Under the pieces are notes generated by a model. The model made no database searches. It was not told the DNA's origin and saw only the letters and a list, made by a program, of their open reading frames with translations. A DNA stretch of 64,000 nucleotides from Pyrenula massariospora (Eukaryota > Ascomycota > Eurotiomycetes > Pyrenulales > Pyrenulaceae), in contig JAGFMI010000020.1 in the NCBI GenBank assembly GCA_021030905.1, positions 310,001 through 374,000 of the forward strand, in the 5' to 3' direction. Made by a program: the position numbers and the translations under genes. Positions 11,070 through 22,292 of this stretch are shown here, piece after piece. Positions within the stretch are counted from its first letter, which is position 1. Each line of letters starts with the position of its first letter.

Positions 11070-12456
11070 AACGCGTTCGGAACCGAAGAAGTCAAGTGCC
11101 AACCGTAGCTAACCGTCGCTAGCCAGTGAGACTGTAATTGGGTGTTCTAAGAGTAACAAAACGCTTATTACCTTGCACCCTCGAGGAGTTGAGCCTGACC
11201 TCGCCAGGAATCAGTGATATGTTGTGATGAGGATACACTAAAAACAGTGATCGAGAGGTGAAACGAGACTGAAGCTTGAAGTTGATCGTATACATTGTGA
11301 CAATTAAGATACCTACGCTCTGTAGCAGAACTTTTCCTTCAGCCTTCTCCCAGATCTGTCATTATCCTAAATATTTTCCGAGAATAGTATCCATCGAGCG
11401 GGTCCTTGACGCTGTTGCGCCATTGCTTGTTTTCAAGGCCGCAAAATCTAAGCATTACTGCGTTCATTGCGGCGCAACTCTGTCCAAGCAAGTTTTCACG
11501 AACAAGAATTGACCATCTTCTGCTAGTGCTAGATCTGTTCTCATATTGCACACCATTGCCATGGTCAGCCGTCACCGGTTGACGAGCAGCATTTCACAGG
11601 AAAATACTTAATATTGAAATGGAAAGCGGAGCTCGGGGATGTTACTCTTGAGAGCAAGTAACAGTCGCTACAGGGGAATCCTTCATGATAGAAAAATCAC
11701 GGAGCCACGTGTCCCTCAAGCAGTGATTACTCCGCTCTGCTTACCGAAACCTAGACCATAAAGGCTGCTAGAATTGTTTCCACAGATGGACGATACACAA
11801 GAACTAAACAGAGAACAACCTCGGCTTTGAGGAAGACTGCATTGGGCTTTGATCTTAAAGGCCCATTCGTATCGAGTAAAGGAAAACGGCTATGGCATCA
11901 ATAGGCATGTGGATCCATAGTCCTATCGGAATGCACTTAAGTTACCTATGGGAAAGATAAGACGAGACGCGAGACGAAAATTTATCGTCTACGGAGTAAA
12001 GTGCCTGGCAATTACCTTGGAGAAACAACGGCCCGCTTCCAATAAGCAGCCAGAGTCTGCGAATAAGTGCCATTGGTACCGCCGGGAACTTCGAGCTGCT
12101 GTACTCCGCAATAAGTTTGGGGATTTTTCAAGACGTCCCCATCACACTTTGATAAAATTAATCAAATTAAAAAATATATATAAAGGATTTGTACGCACGC
12201 TAGCCCCAAATATGCGGGTCTCAGCCGCTCCAGTATACCTGAAACTTACAGGTGCCGCTCACATATGATCTACCGACGATCTACAATTCCCAGGGTCACA
12301 TGGAGGGGCAGTGAGGCACAGATTCGTCTGACATTAGCATACAAGCATTCTCACTCTGCGAAAAACTTTATGGCTCCCAATATCTCGCTGGCTTAACTCC
12401 TTCTTCAAGGCGGTTGGGTACCATTTCAACATTCAATTTACCCTACCTTCACTAAC
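11070..12456. other. Intergenic, no gene recognised
   Basis: About 1.4 kb between divergent genes, so it should contain two promoters. An AT-rich patch of short A/T words lies at about 12148-12185. Open frames here are short and lack family features. Confidence 0.4.
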
Positions 12457-13644
12457 ATGAGCTCCATACCTACCGCGGACATCTCTCCTTTCCTCAGTCC
12501 TTTCAATGCCGAGGAGCGCCGGGCCGCCGCAAAGGCACTCACAGCAGCCGTGAGAGTCCACGGATGTGCTGCTATCACTGGACACGGCCTACGAGAGGAC
12601 GTTCTCCAGGATGCTTTCGCTATGATGCGGAGACTGTTCGATCTGCCTGTCTCAGAGAAAATGAAAGCACCGCATCCCGACTCTCCAACTCCGCATCGAG
12701 GATATCTCGCTAAGACGGTGGAGAAATCCGGCAAGCTTGGCGCCGTCCATAGTAAATCTGAGAGCGAGAAAGCTTTCTTGGAAAAAGCTATTGATTGGAA
12801 GGTGGGACATGTATTCCACCTTGCGACGTGCTGCCTTGGGTAACAAGTTCTAGGAGACGTACGATATTGGCCATGAAGACAACGAAACTCAGAAAAATAT
12901 TTGGCTACCAGACGATGTTTTCCCCGGATTTAGGTCAAACATGATTAAGCTGTTTAAGCGTCTCAGTACAATCTCGTTGGCGATTCTTGAGGCGCTCATA
13001 TTGGGCATGGATCTGAGCCCAGACGACAGCATAGCTCTGCGCCAGATTCACACGCCTGTTGAGCACCAAATGCGGCTGGCTCACTACCTACCTATGTTGC
13101 CCGAACATCAGAAAGATCCTAACAAGATCCGTCTTGCGCCGCATAAAGATTTTGCGTCTGTCCGTTGTTCATGATCCGTCTTCTGATCGCTGACAACGCA
13201 ACGCAGCTCCTACACGCTTCTGCTTCAAGAATCGCGGTCCGGTCTCGAATTTCAGAATCGAGAGACCGGAGAGTACATGTCTGCCACGCCTATGGAGGGA
13301 GTTTTGTACCTGAACATCGGCGATTTTTTCGAGCGGTACTCGAACGGTACGCCGGACCATCATCCATACTTCTATCAGCTGTTCTTCATAGTCTATACTA
13401 ATCCAAGATAGGATTCTACCCTTCTGCCATGCACCGGGTTGCTATACCACCGGTTGAAGACAGCCAGTACACCGTCCCCGGGCGATTCTCAATACCATAC
13501 TTCACGCATATCGGTCTGGACGAGTTGATCTATCCCATGCCTTCGCGGGTGCAAGCTGACGGAAAGGCAAATTATAAGCCCGTTAATTATTCGGAATTGG
13601 CGAAAGAAGTCTTCAATGCCGTTTTAGAGAAGACAGAGGAGTAA
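12457..13644 (+). CDS. 2-oxoglutarate/Fe(II)-dependent dioxygenase (isopenicillin N synthase-like)
   Basis: Four exons (12457-12801, 12854-13155, 13207-13346, 13412-13644) give 339 residues, the usual size of the family. The N-terminal DIOX_N region is visible (IPTADISPFL; AITGHGLREDVLQDAFAMMR). The Fe(II) ligands appear as HKD (H212, D214) and H270 in SAMHRVA, and the 2-oxoglutarate binding pair as R287 and S289 in GRFSIPYF. The HKD aspartate and the following SYTLLLQ are joined only by splicing, which supports the exon model. Such enzymes oxidise small molecules (secondary metabolites, thymine-type bases, hormones) in the cytosol; the substrate cannot be deduced. No biosynthetic partner gene lies beside it. 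Confidence 0.88.
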
Positions 13645-14581
13645 TTGACTGACTATCACGCTTGTGAGCTTACATCGTTTAAGAGCGAATACTGAGGGCT
13701 GCACGTGCTGTTGGCCAGAGGAACCCAGCCGACCACTTTCAGGGAGGCTTAACTTGCAAGTCATCCATTGCAGTGTCTAAACCCTCGTTCACGAACTTTG
13801 ACATGCAAACTCCAGAAAAACATCGCACAGCCTCGTGCGGATACCACGAACCATAATCAACCCAGCAAAAAGTACTACCCACACCGCAAACCCAACCCCC
13901 CCAATCTCTCAAACCGACCGCCTTGCCCTACGCCGCACGTCACACCTAGCACTCACACCCTATCCCCTTCCATCCCCCCTCCCCGCAAAAGCAAACAAAC
14001 ATCCCAAACATCACGGAACAGCCATCCATAATCTTCCCTCTCTGTGAGCGGGACACAAAACGGGCATGCATGCGGCTTCTACTCCATCGCCTCCCACGCG
14101 TTGAAGCGCAATATCGCATCGACACCAATACCGATATCGATATCGCTATCGCCATCAACGTTGCTGGCCAATAGCATTAATGCCGCACGATCTGCGTCTG
14201 CATTGCGGCGCAGGACATGGGGTGGGATGGGGGGAGGGATCTTGGTTGTGGTGATTGGTGAAGCTTGCGGCGCAGCACAGCGCAGCGTGGGTGGGGGATA
14301 GGCGGGGTTGTGAGGTGGGTGGTAGGGGGTGGTGGTGATGGGATTTGTGTGTTGACTTTGTGCTGTTGAGACTTGTAGAGGGCACTATCACAGGTCCAGG
14401 CTCGAGCCAACGAATTTTCTGATGGCCATGAAAACATAAATTATTGTGCGGTAAACTCCAGAGTATGCAAGAAACCATCAATCTCACGCCGAGCAGAACC
14501 CTCACCAAACCCCCAATACGTATACCAAGACCCCCCCCCCCTCCCAAAGCAAGATCCCCCCTCCCCTACCCTACCGCTCAG
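13645..14581. other. Intergenic, C-rich low-complexity
   Basis: Mostly compositional bias: C-rich + strand runs at 13870-13990 and 14480-14580, a GATATCGATATCG-type alternation near 14125, and G-rich runs at 14215-14340. Long open frames in it are by-products of this bias. Confidence 0.4.
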
Positions 14582-15259
14582 TCAGTCAGCCCACAAAAAA
14601 ATCCCCGTCCCAGGACAATCCCACGCATCCCCCGTCGCCGGATCACAATCCCCATCCCCATCCCCATCCCCCTCGCCATCCTCATGCTGACCCCCCTCCC
14701 CCTCCCCCTCCCCTTCCGCATGCCTATGCCTATCTCGCCCCCCCTCATCCCTCGCCCAAACCCAAATCCCCGGCCCTTCACAATGTGCCAGGCTAACCTC
14801 GGGCGTGCACCCCGGCGGTCTCGGGCCGGTCCAATGCACCCCCGTACCGCCCGTTGTTGTGCTTGTGCTTGTGCTTGTGGTACTAGGGGAGGGGGAGGGA
14901 GAGGATGCAGTGTCATCGCGCGCCCAGAGCCATATGCCCGGGCCCTCGCAGTTTTCTAGGCTGATTTCTGGCGTGCAGCCGGGCGGGCGGGGGCCGGTCC
15001 ATGTTATGCCTGTACCGGTGGTGGTTGTTGTGGTGGTGGGGGAGGGGGTGTTGTCGCGCGCGGCGTTGAGGAAGGGAGAGCCGGGGATGGGGGTTATGGA
15101 GGGGGTGGGGGTGGAGGTGGAGAGGGAGGGTTGGCGAGGGGTGATGTGTGGGTGTGGGTGTGGGGGGGAGGGGGAGAATGGGAGGGGGGATGTGGGGAGG
15201 GGGTTGAGACAGAGACAGAGGAGGAGGGTGGATAGGAGGAGGGGGTGGTGGTGGTGCAT
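14582..15259 (-). CDS. Secreted repeat protein with GPGIW(L/V)WARD motifs
   Basis: A single-exon 225-residue protein beginning with a signal-like MHHHHPLLLSTLLLCLCLN. A Pro/Ser/Thr-rich segment leads into two near-identical repeats, TGPRPPGCTPEISL...CEGPGIWLWARDD and TGPRPPGCTPEVSL...CEGPGIWVWARDE, separated by Ser/Thr-rich linkers. An earlier PFLNAARDN and the C-terminal PGTGIFLWAD look like further, weaker copies. A charged Glu/Gly/Asp/His stretch precedes the end. I do not know a named family. It shares the hydrophobic-x-A-R core with the secreted protein at 17105-17875, same strand, about 2 kb away. Repeated short cores behind a signal peptide recall fungal repeat-peptide precursors, but no tailoring enzyme is nearby and classical KR cleavage sites are absent. 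The strongly biased base composition means the frame could partly be favoured by low complexity. Confidence 0.6.
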   Translation of the reverse strand: MHHHHPLLLSTLLLCLCLNPLPTSPLPFSPSPPHPHPHITPRQPSLSTSTPTPSITPIPGSPFLNAARDNTPSPTTTTTTTGTGITWTGPRPPGCTPEISLENCEGPGIWLWARDDTASSPSPSPSTTSTSTSTTTGGTGVHWTGPRPPGCTPEVSLAHCEGPGIWVWARDEGGRDRHRHAEGEGEGEGGQHEDGEGDGDGDGDCDPATGDAWDCPGTGIFLWAD

Positions 15260-17104
15260 GTTGCGGGGGAGGAGAAGGAAGGTATGGCGGAAGTTTGCGA
15301 TGAGGTGTGCGATTGGCTTCTGATGTGACTTGACGCGATGCGGTTGGTGGTGGTGGGAGGTGGTTTTGTGGATGCTTTGAGTTTGGTTGAATAGTAGTCA
15401 GTGATTGTATGTCGATGAAGTTAGAGTACTGATAGTAGTAGCGAGCGGTGACTGGGAAGCTCTGAACGATAGAATATGAGAAACATGAAGAAGACGATGA
15501 ATGAGACAGCGATTTTGACAGTCTTATAGCAAGACCTGGAACTAGTCAGCGTCATGGTTTGCTTCATTATGGCCCCTTAGACGTCGAGTCCTTCCGACGA
15601 TCTCAAAGCGACATGTGCAAATAAGGTACGAGGAGTTTCGAGCGTAACGGCGAGGAAGAAGGCTGTTTGCCGTTAGGAGATTTCTGGTTATCAAAATTAG
15701 CTCAGCGCAAGGGCTCGACTCGTGTTAGTAGTAGCATGTCGAGGCCACATGGTACCTGCCAGGTTCTTGTGGGAAAGAACATGGTCTGTAGGTAGAGTAG
15801 GAGTGAAACACGATCAGGACTAACCATCCATGCTAGAGCTTGTACGAAGCGGCGTCGCAAAGGACGTCTGCAAAATGACGAAGGGGCTGCTTGGAAATAA
15901 GCTTTGAGGTCCTCTGTTCCTGAGAATGTTATTGGTGAGGACTCCGTTGCTTGTTTAGTAGAGGTTTGAGAAATGATAAAAAGCATTTCCCAAAAAGCGA
16001 GTCGGACAGTCAGCCTGCTAGGGTAGCCGCAAGGATAGACACGAGGCTACTTGCCTCGATACCTGTTCGAGAAAAAAGGCAGGGTTTCTTTGCTGCATCT
16101 CCCGAGCCCTACAGTCCTCTTTGGGCATGGTATGATTCAGGCCAGCTTTCAGCCCTGCAATCTAGCGGGCCGTCTTCATGCCATATTCTTACTCAGATGC
16201 TACGAATAATCGCCCCTTTCTTGCGTGTCAGGCATGCAATGGTTCACGCTGATTGAGATCAATTTAATGAATGAGGGGTTTCCTAGGGGATGTTTGATAG
16301 ATTTAAGAAGCAGGCGTCCGCCCGACCGTGAGCTGGATGGATGGAAGTACGAAGTTTACAATTTATTTCCTCTTTCCGTGTCAACGCGCTTGTTTCTTTA
16401 AAGCAAGCTTCCAAAACTTCTTGTCTTAAGTGGTGACCACGTTTCCTCTTTGCGCTTCAAGCGGTGGGCTCCGAGCCTGAGACGACGAGAGCTTAGGATG
16501 CCCTCCGCTGGTTCCATCCTACTTGCTTTGTTTTCGTGCTTTCATTTCTGTTCTTCGGTTGCCCGGAACCTCTCCTACTCATCTGTGTCAAGCTAGCGAA
16601 GATTTAGCAACTTACTCTCATCTGTTGCTTTTAGTTTTTCCTGTTCGTTGGTGAAAGGCCGAAGTGATTTCCTATATCTAGGCTACTCATTATGCTTGAT
16701 GGCTGCGACTTTGGTTACTGAGTCAAATGTTTTGTTCTGGCGACGTTACAAGAGACAATAGCTGGAAGACGTGAAGCACCAAAAAGTATAGCAGCAAGAA
16801 GTTGGAGAGGGAATCGTTGGAGAAGGACTCAAGTTTGTTTAATGGATGTACATTGAAGCTAAAATAGGGCAGATCCAAACCCCAAAAATGTTACACCGCC
16901 GGTAACGCCATCGCTGTTTCGCAAGCGAGGCCTAAAAGCCAAGCCGGATGCAAATTCGATCATGCATCAACAATTCCATGCAAGACAATAAAATCCCCGT
17001 TCCTTCACGGCGGCAAAGGGAAAATCAATCAGTATACAACCCTGATCCTGGAGTTCCTCGCAATGCATATGCAAAACAAAGTCGGATGGCGGCTATGTCA
17101 ACTG
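15260..17104. other. Intergenic between the two xWAR/VNAR repeat genes
   Basis: About 1.8 kb with no recognisable gene. G-rich runs continue to about 15360. Open frames at 15702-15986 (-) and 15951-16256 (+) have no domain. No tailoring-enzyme or transporter gene separates the two repeat-protein genes. Confidence 0.4.
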
Positions 17105-17875
17105 CTAAGGAGTGTCGGTGGGAACATAGCCAACACCATCCCAGGTGCTAGGCGTCGGTAATATGTGTTCGCAGGTACGCGTTCTCCGCTCCAAATTGCG
17201 AGCATTGACATAAATGATGACTGCACAAGATGCCGGAGATCCACCGTCATCATCGGAGGTATCGTTCTGCCCACCGGTATCTCTACGGTAAATCGGTGGC
17301 AACGTGATCATCGTATGTGGCGCAGAGTCGGTTCTGCCTGGAGAATTCTCGGCCGAGTCGTCAAGAGGGGTTGTGGGAGACGTATTGGTTGTTTCGGGGT
17401 GATAAATGGGATGCAGGGCTGCCTGCTCCTCAACCACAGCATTGGCGTCATTGCTGATGTGGGTTGGTCCTGAAGAAATTCGTTCCGATCAGCTCGATTG
17501 TTCGTCACGGGCAGTGACAAAGACCCCCCCACCCGTGCTATCAACACCCTCCTCCTTGCGAGCCCATAACCAGGGAGGCTCGGTCATATCAGGTTCGACA
17601 TCCCTTCGAACGCGCGCATTGACTATTGGTGGCGGTAGTCCTTCGATATCCCGAGCCTCAAGATCCTCGCTTCGAGCGTTCACGTATGGACATTTGGGAC
17701 AGTCCGGATCAGGCTCATCTTGTCGCGGTGTGAGCACGGGCGACAAGTCTCGCGCGATGGCGGGCTTTGCGAGTTGCCCTTCTATATTCCGCGTTTGACC
17801 ATGAGGCAAAGAAGTAGCGAATGGAAGAAGGAAAAGGAGAGCGAATGAAGAGCTAGCGACTTGACGGAAATGCAT
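17105..17875 (-). CDS. Secreted protein with repeated YVNAR / WLWAR / FVTAR motifs
   Basis: Starts with a clear signal peptide (MHFRQVASSSFALLFLLPFA, cleavage likely before LPHGQ). The mature part carries spaced copies of one short core: KPAIARD, CPYVNARSE, PPIVNARVR, PPWLWARKE, VFVTARDE and IIYVNARNL, with charged or Pro-rich linkers between them. The first exon alone stops after FVTARDEQSS; a second block in another frame continues with HISNDANAVVEEQ and supplies the IIYVNAR copy. A 39-nt GT-AG intron (17508-17470) or a 58-nt alternative using an upstream donor would join them; with the shorter intron the protein has 243 residues. Some dibasic sites (VRRD, IYRRD, LERRT) could serve Kex2. 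Function unknown. It resembles the protein at 14582-15259 only in the repeated core and in being secreted. Confidence 0.55.
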
Positions 17876-20418
17876 CTTGACGGAAAAGACCTGTTGACTT
17901 GGAACAACCTAGAGCAACAAAGGAGAATGGTCAAGACGAGGAGGAAGGAGATCAAGTTATACCGATCAAGAAGCTGTCAACCCCCTCCATGGACCAACAC
18001 CCTGTTCCACGTTTTCGCCCCAATTTCCTCAAGTTGCCACTCTATATTAGAGTGAATCTCAGGAGGATTTGAGTTTGATAGGAGCATCGTGGTAGCGGTG
18101 CCATCCCGGAGTCGGGCGATGTCAAGGCAGACGAGGGCGGACGAATGAAGTGGAAGCATCGGCGACGGAGGCAGCACATGCTCTAGACTAGAGCTGTGGG
18201 GCATTCGAGCCATATTTAGCATGAAATTAGACTTCAATGACCCGCTTTCGCGGATTTCTCCAGATGCATAATGGAAGCAATTAATATCGTGGGTTGCAAA
18301 TTGCCATGTGCAACGGCAGGGTTCGAGGTTTTCTCTCGTTCCAATTTCGGCACGCCTGGACTTACAACAAAGCCAGTAAATGGTAGATTGATCAACGTGC
18401 TGATGGCAAAGACATCTGTGAGATTCTTGAAGACATCTCACGTACTATGGTACAGCTCCGGGTGAGATTGACGCGGGCGCGGCCTCGGGACGATGATGGA
18501 GCAGCTGGTCGGAGGCAGGAGGAGGCCCCAAGAGGCTGACGGGTGGAGACGTTGAACCCTGGATAGCCGGAAAAGTCTCCATTTTGGCCCCCCTCGCGAC
18601 ACCTTAATACCGCTAAAGTGCGAGTCGCCCAGGAACGGTGAGAATTTAGACTCGATAGTCGCCTTGGCTGAAATGTCAAATGTCGCCCCTGAGCTGTTTC
18701 ACTTCCACCGTGTATCTCTCATTGGGTGCACCACCAGTTCGTTCCAGCCTCCAGGCTCCAGCAGATCAACGGCAGCGTTGTTGCAGCGGCATAAAATAGC
18801 CAGCTGTGATCCAGATCGTGCCAGTGCAGTGGACCATTTTGACCCGTCAAGCTTTTTCCAAGCGAGGCCTCAGGCTGCAGAAGGGATGTCGTAATTCGCA
18901 TGCGTTGGACATTTTGCCAAATCAGGGGCATGCGCTCGAAACCTTGAAGAAAAGGCAGCGGACCGATTACTCCGGTGAAGGAAGACTTCGATCGATATCG
19001 TCTTCGGGTGAAGCTATCACGCCTAGCTTCATTGTCGAACCGTTCATTAATGGTGTCGAGGCTATCAACTGAAAACGCAAATACCCCCTTTCAAGGGCTG
19101 GCCGCGTGTTGGAATTTTCCCTTGATCGTTACTCATTTGCCCAATATCTTGTGGTGTCAGGCTACCTGCAGGTCTACCTTGTCCAACAACCTGCGAGGCT
19201 TGAGCACGCGTGCGTCTGATCGCACCTCGGATCGCAAAACCTCTCATCCCATGCGCTGTTTCACAGATCGTGCTTCCACGCCTGGGAATTCCTAGTCGGA
19301 GCCTCACTGATGACTCATAGAGTCTCTGAATAGTCTTTGTCTCGCAACGATGACCAAGTCGCGGCATGGACATCTGAACTTCCAAATTTTACATACGTAG
19401 TATCACGTACGCCATTAAACGAGCGCCCCCTCGACGCCATGAGCGCATGACTTCCTCAGTGCCCCGGCCGGGAAATTTCAAATACCAATATGGGGGCCAA
19501 ATCTGCCGCACTAACCCTGCCGCAATATGTGCGTACCTCGTACAAAATTGCCATCGATCGTTTAGTCTAGAAAAAGCCTATCTTGACGTGTTCTGGGAGG
19601 ACGGACCCCACCCACACTTCTCGATTGGTCCCATCCGCACTGCCCCCACCTGAGTCCCCCTACCCTCGTGTTGTCAATATCAAGCGAGCACGTGGCTCAT
19701 GCAGTGGAACATCAATTCCTCTCCTTCGGTGCCGAGGCATGAACAAACATCCAGCTCTTGTCTCAGAAATCCATCGCAAATCTATCCGAAATCTGACTCT
19801 TTCCTACTAACGTCGGGCCCGAGTCCGATGCTTCTCATTATGTCGTGTCCTTGGAGACCTGTCCTTCATGGCTTCGAATCTCTCTTGCTTGCTTGGGAAT
19901 ATTGAATGATCCCGTTCCCCACCATCCGGTGACATGAATTGTCGTGCAAAGAGACAACGTCTGACAGGTTAATAAACCTCTGTTCTTGAGGGACAATCTT
20001 CAACGTACCTCTATAAGTAGTTCCACGTAAGGCCACCCGGATATTCTGCAGGATACTTGATTATGAATGATGACGATATCATCGCATCTGACAAGCTTCC
20101 GGAGCACATCTGCTCCCACGGGTCCTGTGTGATCAAGAACGAGCAGTTTCCCACCATCCATGACAAAGCGGAGAGCAGTCCTGAAGGTAGCAAATAGGAT
20201 TGTGCTGCAGCATATACGGTTCTGAATATTCGTGGTCGGGTTTGATCATGCAACCATAATCAAGGAACTAATGTTCACACATCAGACCCTATTGACGACA
20301 TCGTTCGTAGTGACAAAATTCCAAACGAAACACGTTCTTGCATCATGTTGCATCAAGCTCTAGAGTCGAATAGCTCGCTACAGGTCTCGTAGAGCACGTT
20401 TTATCTGTCAGCTAAACG
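17876..20418. other. Long gene-free stretch
   Basis: About 2.5 kb. Several open frames of 60-150 codons overlap on both strands (for instance 17977-18441 on the minus strand), but none shows a domain, a signal peptide or a credible exon structure. I see no repeat or RNA gene. Confidence 0.4.
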
Positions 20419-21490
20419 TCATGGGGATCTGGCAATGTCCTCAATCTCCTCGAAATCATGTCGGGTCGGTGAATGGGTACTTTTCTCAGGGGCCAACGTC
20501 GGTCCGTCACTTCCAGATCCCAGCGACGTTTCGTTCGGCATAGCAAAGGTCATTGACCGTACGTGAAAGGAAGTTCTTCGGTCTGCTCCAATACGTCGCA
20601 GTTCAGTAGCGAAGTCGTCGAGCATGATGGCGTCAGTTAGACACTTGAAGACTAGACTAAGTTTCCAGTAGGGATTGATTCCATCGACCGCGCTAAGTTT
20701 ACCCTCCAGAATAGTTGCAACCACATCGACAACAGTAAAGCTAATGGCGAGGACGATAGCCATCAGCAGGATTCCAAGACGTGGTGACAGACGGACGAGT
20801 TGGAGGATGCTGACCCCATAGGATTTGCCAATGATATGGAGGAGAATGACGTTTGTGAACAGCCACCAAGGATCCTTCACAAGGAATTCGTAAGGTCTTA
20901 CCTTTTTATACAGATCATTGATGTTATTATTGAAGCGGTAGTTGTTGAACATGTTGAAGATCCACACAGGGATGGTAAGTCCAAGAGAAACATAATAGGC
21001 AAATTGCACAGTTTTTCCTGTGCGAACGCCGAAGAAACTTGGTTGCTGACCGACGAAGAAAGGCTTCACTTTGAGCCATGCAACGATGTTGTGGAGAAAG
21101 TAGGAGCAGAAGAGTAAGCTGGCTGTCGATGAGACGTACCAACCGTAGCCGTTGAAGGTCATGAAACAGAAAGTCCCATGAGGAATGGCCAGAAGTTGCT
21201 GAAGGCTGACGTTAGATCACAGGTCACAAGAACCAAATGAGACTTACTTCGGTGAGAATGAGCTTGTGTAGGAGGACACCTTTCCTCATAGCAGCCATAG
21301 TAATGCAAGCCATGATTATGAGTGATCCGACGACCAAACCTTGACCCCAGGCTTCGACGATTAGATCTTCTGAAGTATTTCCGTCACGCCAATGGCCATT
21401 GAAGGTGACATTGCGTTGAATATGATGGTGAACTTCGAGGAATGCCGCACGATCTGATGCCACAATCGAACGGTCGAACAAGGGTGCCAT
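20419..21490 (-). CDS. Fungal multi-pass membrane protein of unknown function
   Basis: Two exons (21490-21248, 21198-20419) encode 340 residues. Exon 1 begins MAPLFDRSIVASDRAAFLEV and ends in a hydrophobic helix (LVVGSLIIMACITMAAM). The splice joins KLILTE to QLLAIPHGTFCFMTFNGYGW, a block I recognise from a family of ascomycete integral membrane proteins that often sit in metabolic gene clusters. Further membrane segments follow (ASLLFCSYFLHNIVAW; VQFAYYVSLGLTIPVWIFNM; WWLFTNVILLHIIG; GILLMAIVLAISFTVVDVVA), about seven in all, and the tail is hydrophilic and Ser-rich. No transporter or receptor signature is evident. It is divergent from the Zn2Cys6 regulator gene, with about 800 bp between the starts, so the two may share control elements. 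Confidence 0.75.
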
Positions 21491-22292
21491 GCTTTGCTAG
21501 TACGTATACTGTATCGATAATGCCTATCTGGCCTTTGCATCTGAGCACGAAAACTTTATTAGTGGCTTCCAGCATCACAGCGAATATACTAAGGCAGCAT
21601 CGGTGCCTTTTGTTAGGACAGTGGTGTCAAAGCCGCACGAGACCTAGTTTTCGTTCTGCGAGCATAGTAGATCCCATTTGAGATTGAGACTATATTGGAA
21701 GAGTGCTTTCTCTCTCGGTCTCTCCAATCCCGCAAGTATGGCCAGACAGAAGCGGGGAAGGAGGGGATCTCGGAAGAAGCGCCCGACGCTTTCGTTGAGG
21801 ATCCATATCTAGATCATTAAATGAGGGCTATTTTCAACTGAAGGAAAAGACCCGCCAATCCCCGTGGCATCTCTCTTTTGTATCAAGGTTCGATGGGTCA
21901 TTGCGTATGACATTCGATGAGATTCATCCGCTGAAGAATGCCATGTTCATGCATCTAAGAGTGTCCAGTTTCATTGTAATATCTGCTGGACTTGGCTAAA
22001 CTTCGGAAGTCTCTCGCTTGCAACTTCCCCAAGGGTGCCTACCCCACGGTTAAAATCCGGCAAAGTCCCCAGCGCGGCCATCGTCGCGCGGCCATCGTCG
22101 GACAGCCATAGGCATGCCTTCACGCGCTGTGAGCTGAGGTACCGAATGTACCGCGTACAATAACAAGTTGGTTGAATGGTAGAGCCTACTTGAAACTTTT
22201 GAATATTTTTTACGTAGACAGAAAAGTCAATTTAACTCGTAGATTACATCCGATGTCTATCTGGTCGCGGCGAGTCCCGCTTTTCTCAAATC
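21491..22292. promoter_or_regulatory. Divergent promoter region of the membrane-protein and Zn2Cys6 regulator genes
   Basis: Two features stand out. GGCTAAA, the published core site of the fungal xylanolytic regulator XlnR, is at 21994-22000. A perfect 14-bp tandem duplication, CGCGGCCATCGTCG, lies at 22073-22086 and 22087-22100 and contains CGG triplets of the kind bound by Zn2Cys6 proteins. Either may be chance: the 7-mer is expected about once per 8 kb counting both strands. Confidence 0.4.

Noticed and set aside
14444-15323. Long plus-strand open frames opposite the WARD-repeat gene
   Set aside because: They come from the C/G-rich repeats. Their translations are Pro/Arg or Gly/Val low complexity, while the minus-strand frame has a signal peptide and ordered repeats.
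15260-17104. Searched for RiPP tailoring enzymes (UstY-like DUF3328, tyrosinase, flavin enzyme) beside the repeat-protein genes
   Set aside because: None seen; the interval has no recognisable gene, so a RiPP cluster is not claimed.
17977-18441. Minus-strand open frame of 154 codons
   Set aside because: Composition is Cys/Ser-rich without pattern and it overlaps other frames of similar length. Not supported as a gene.
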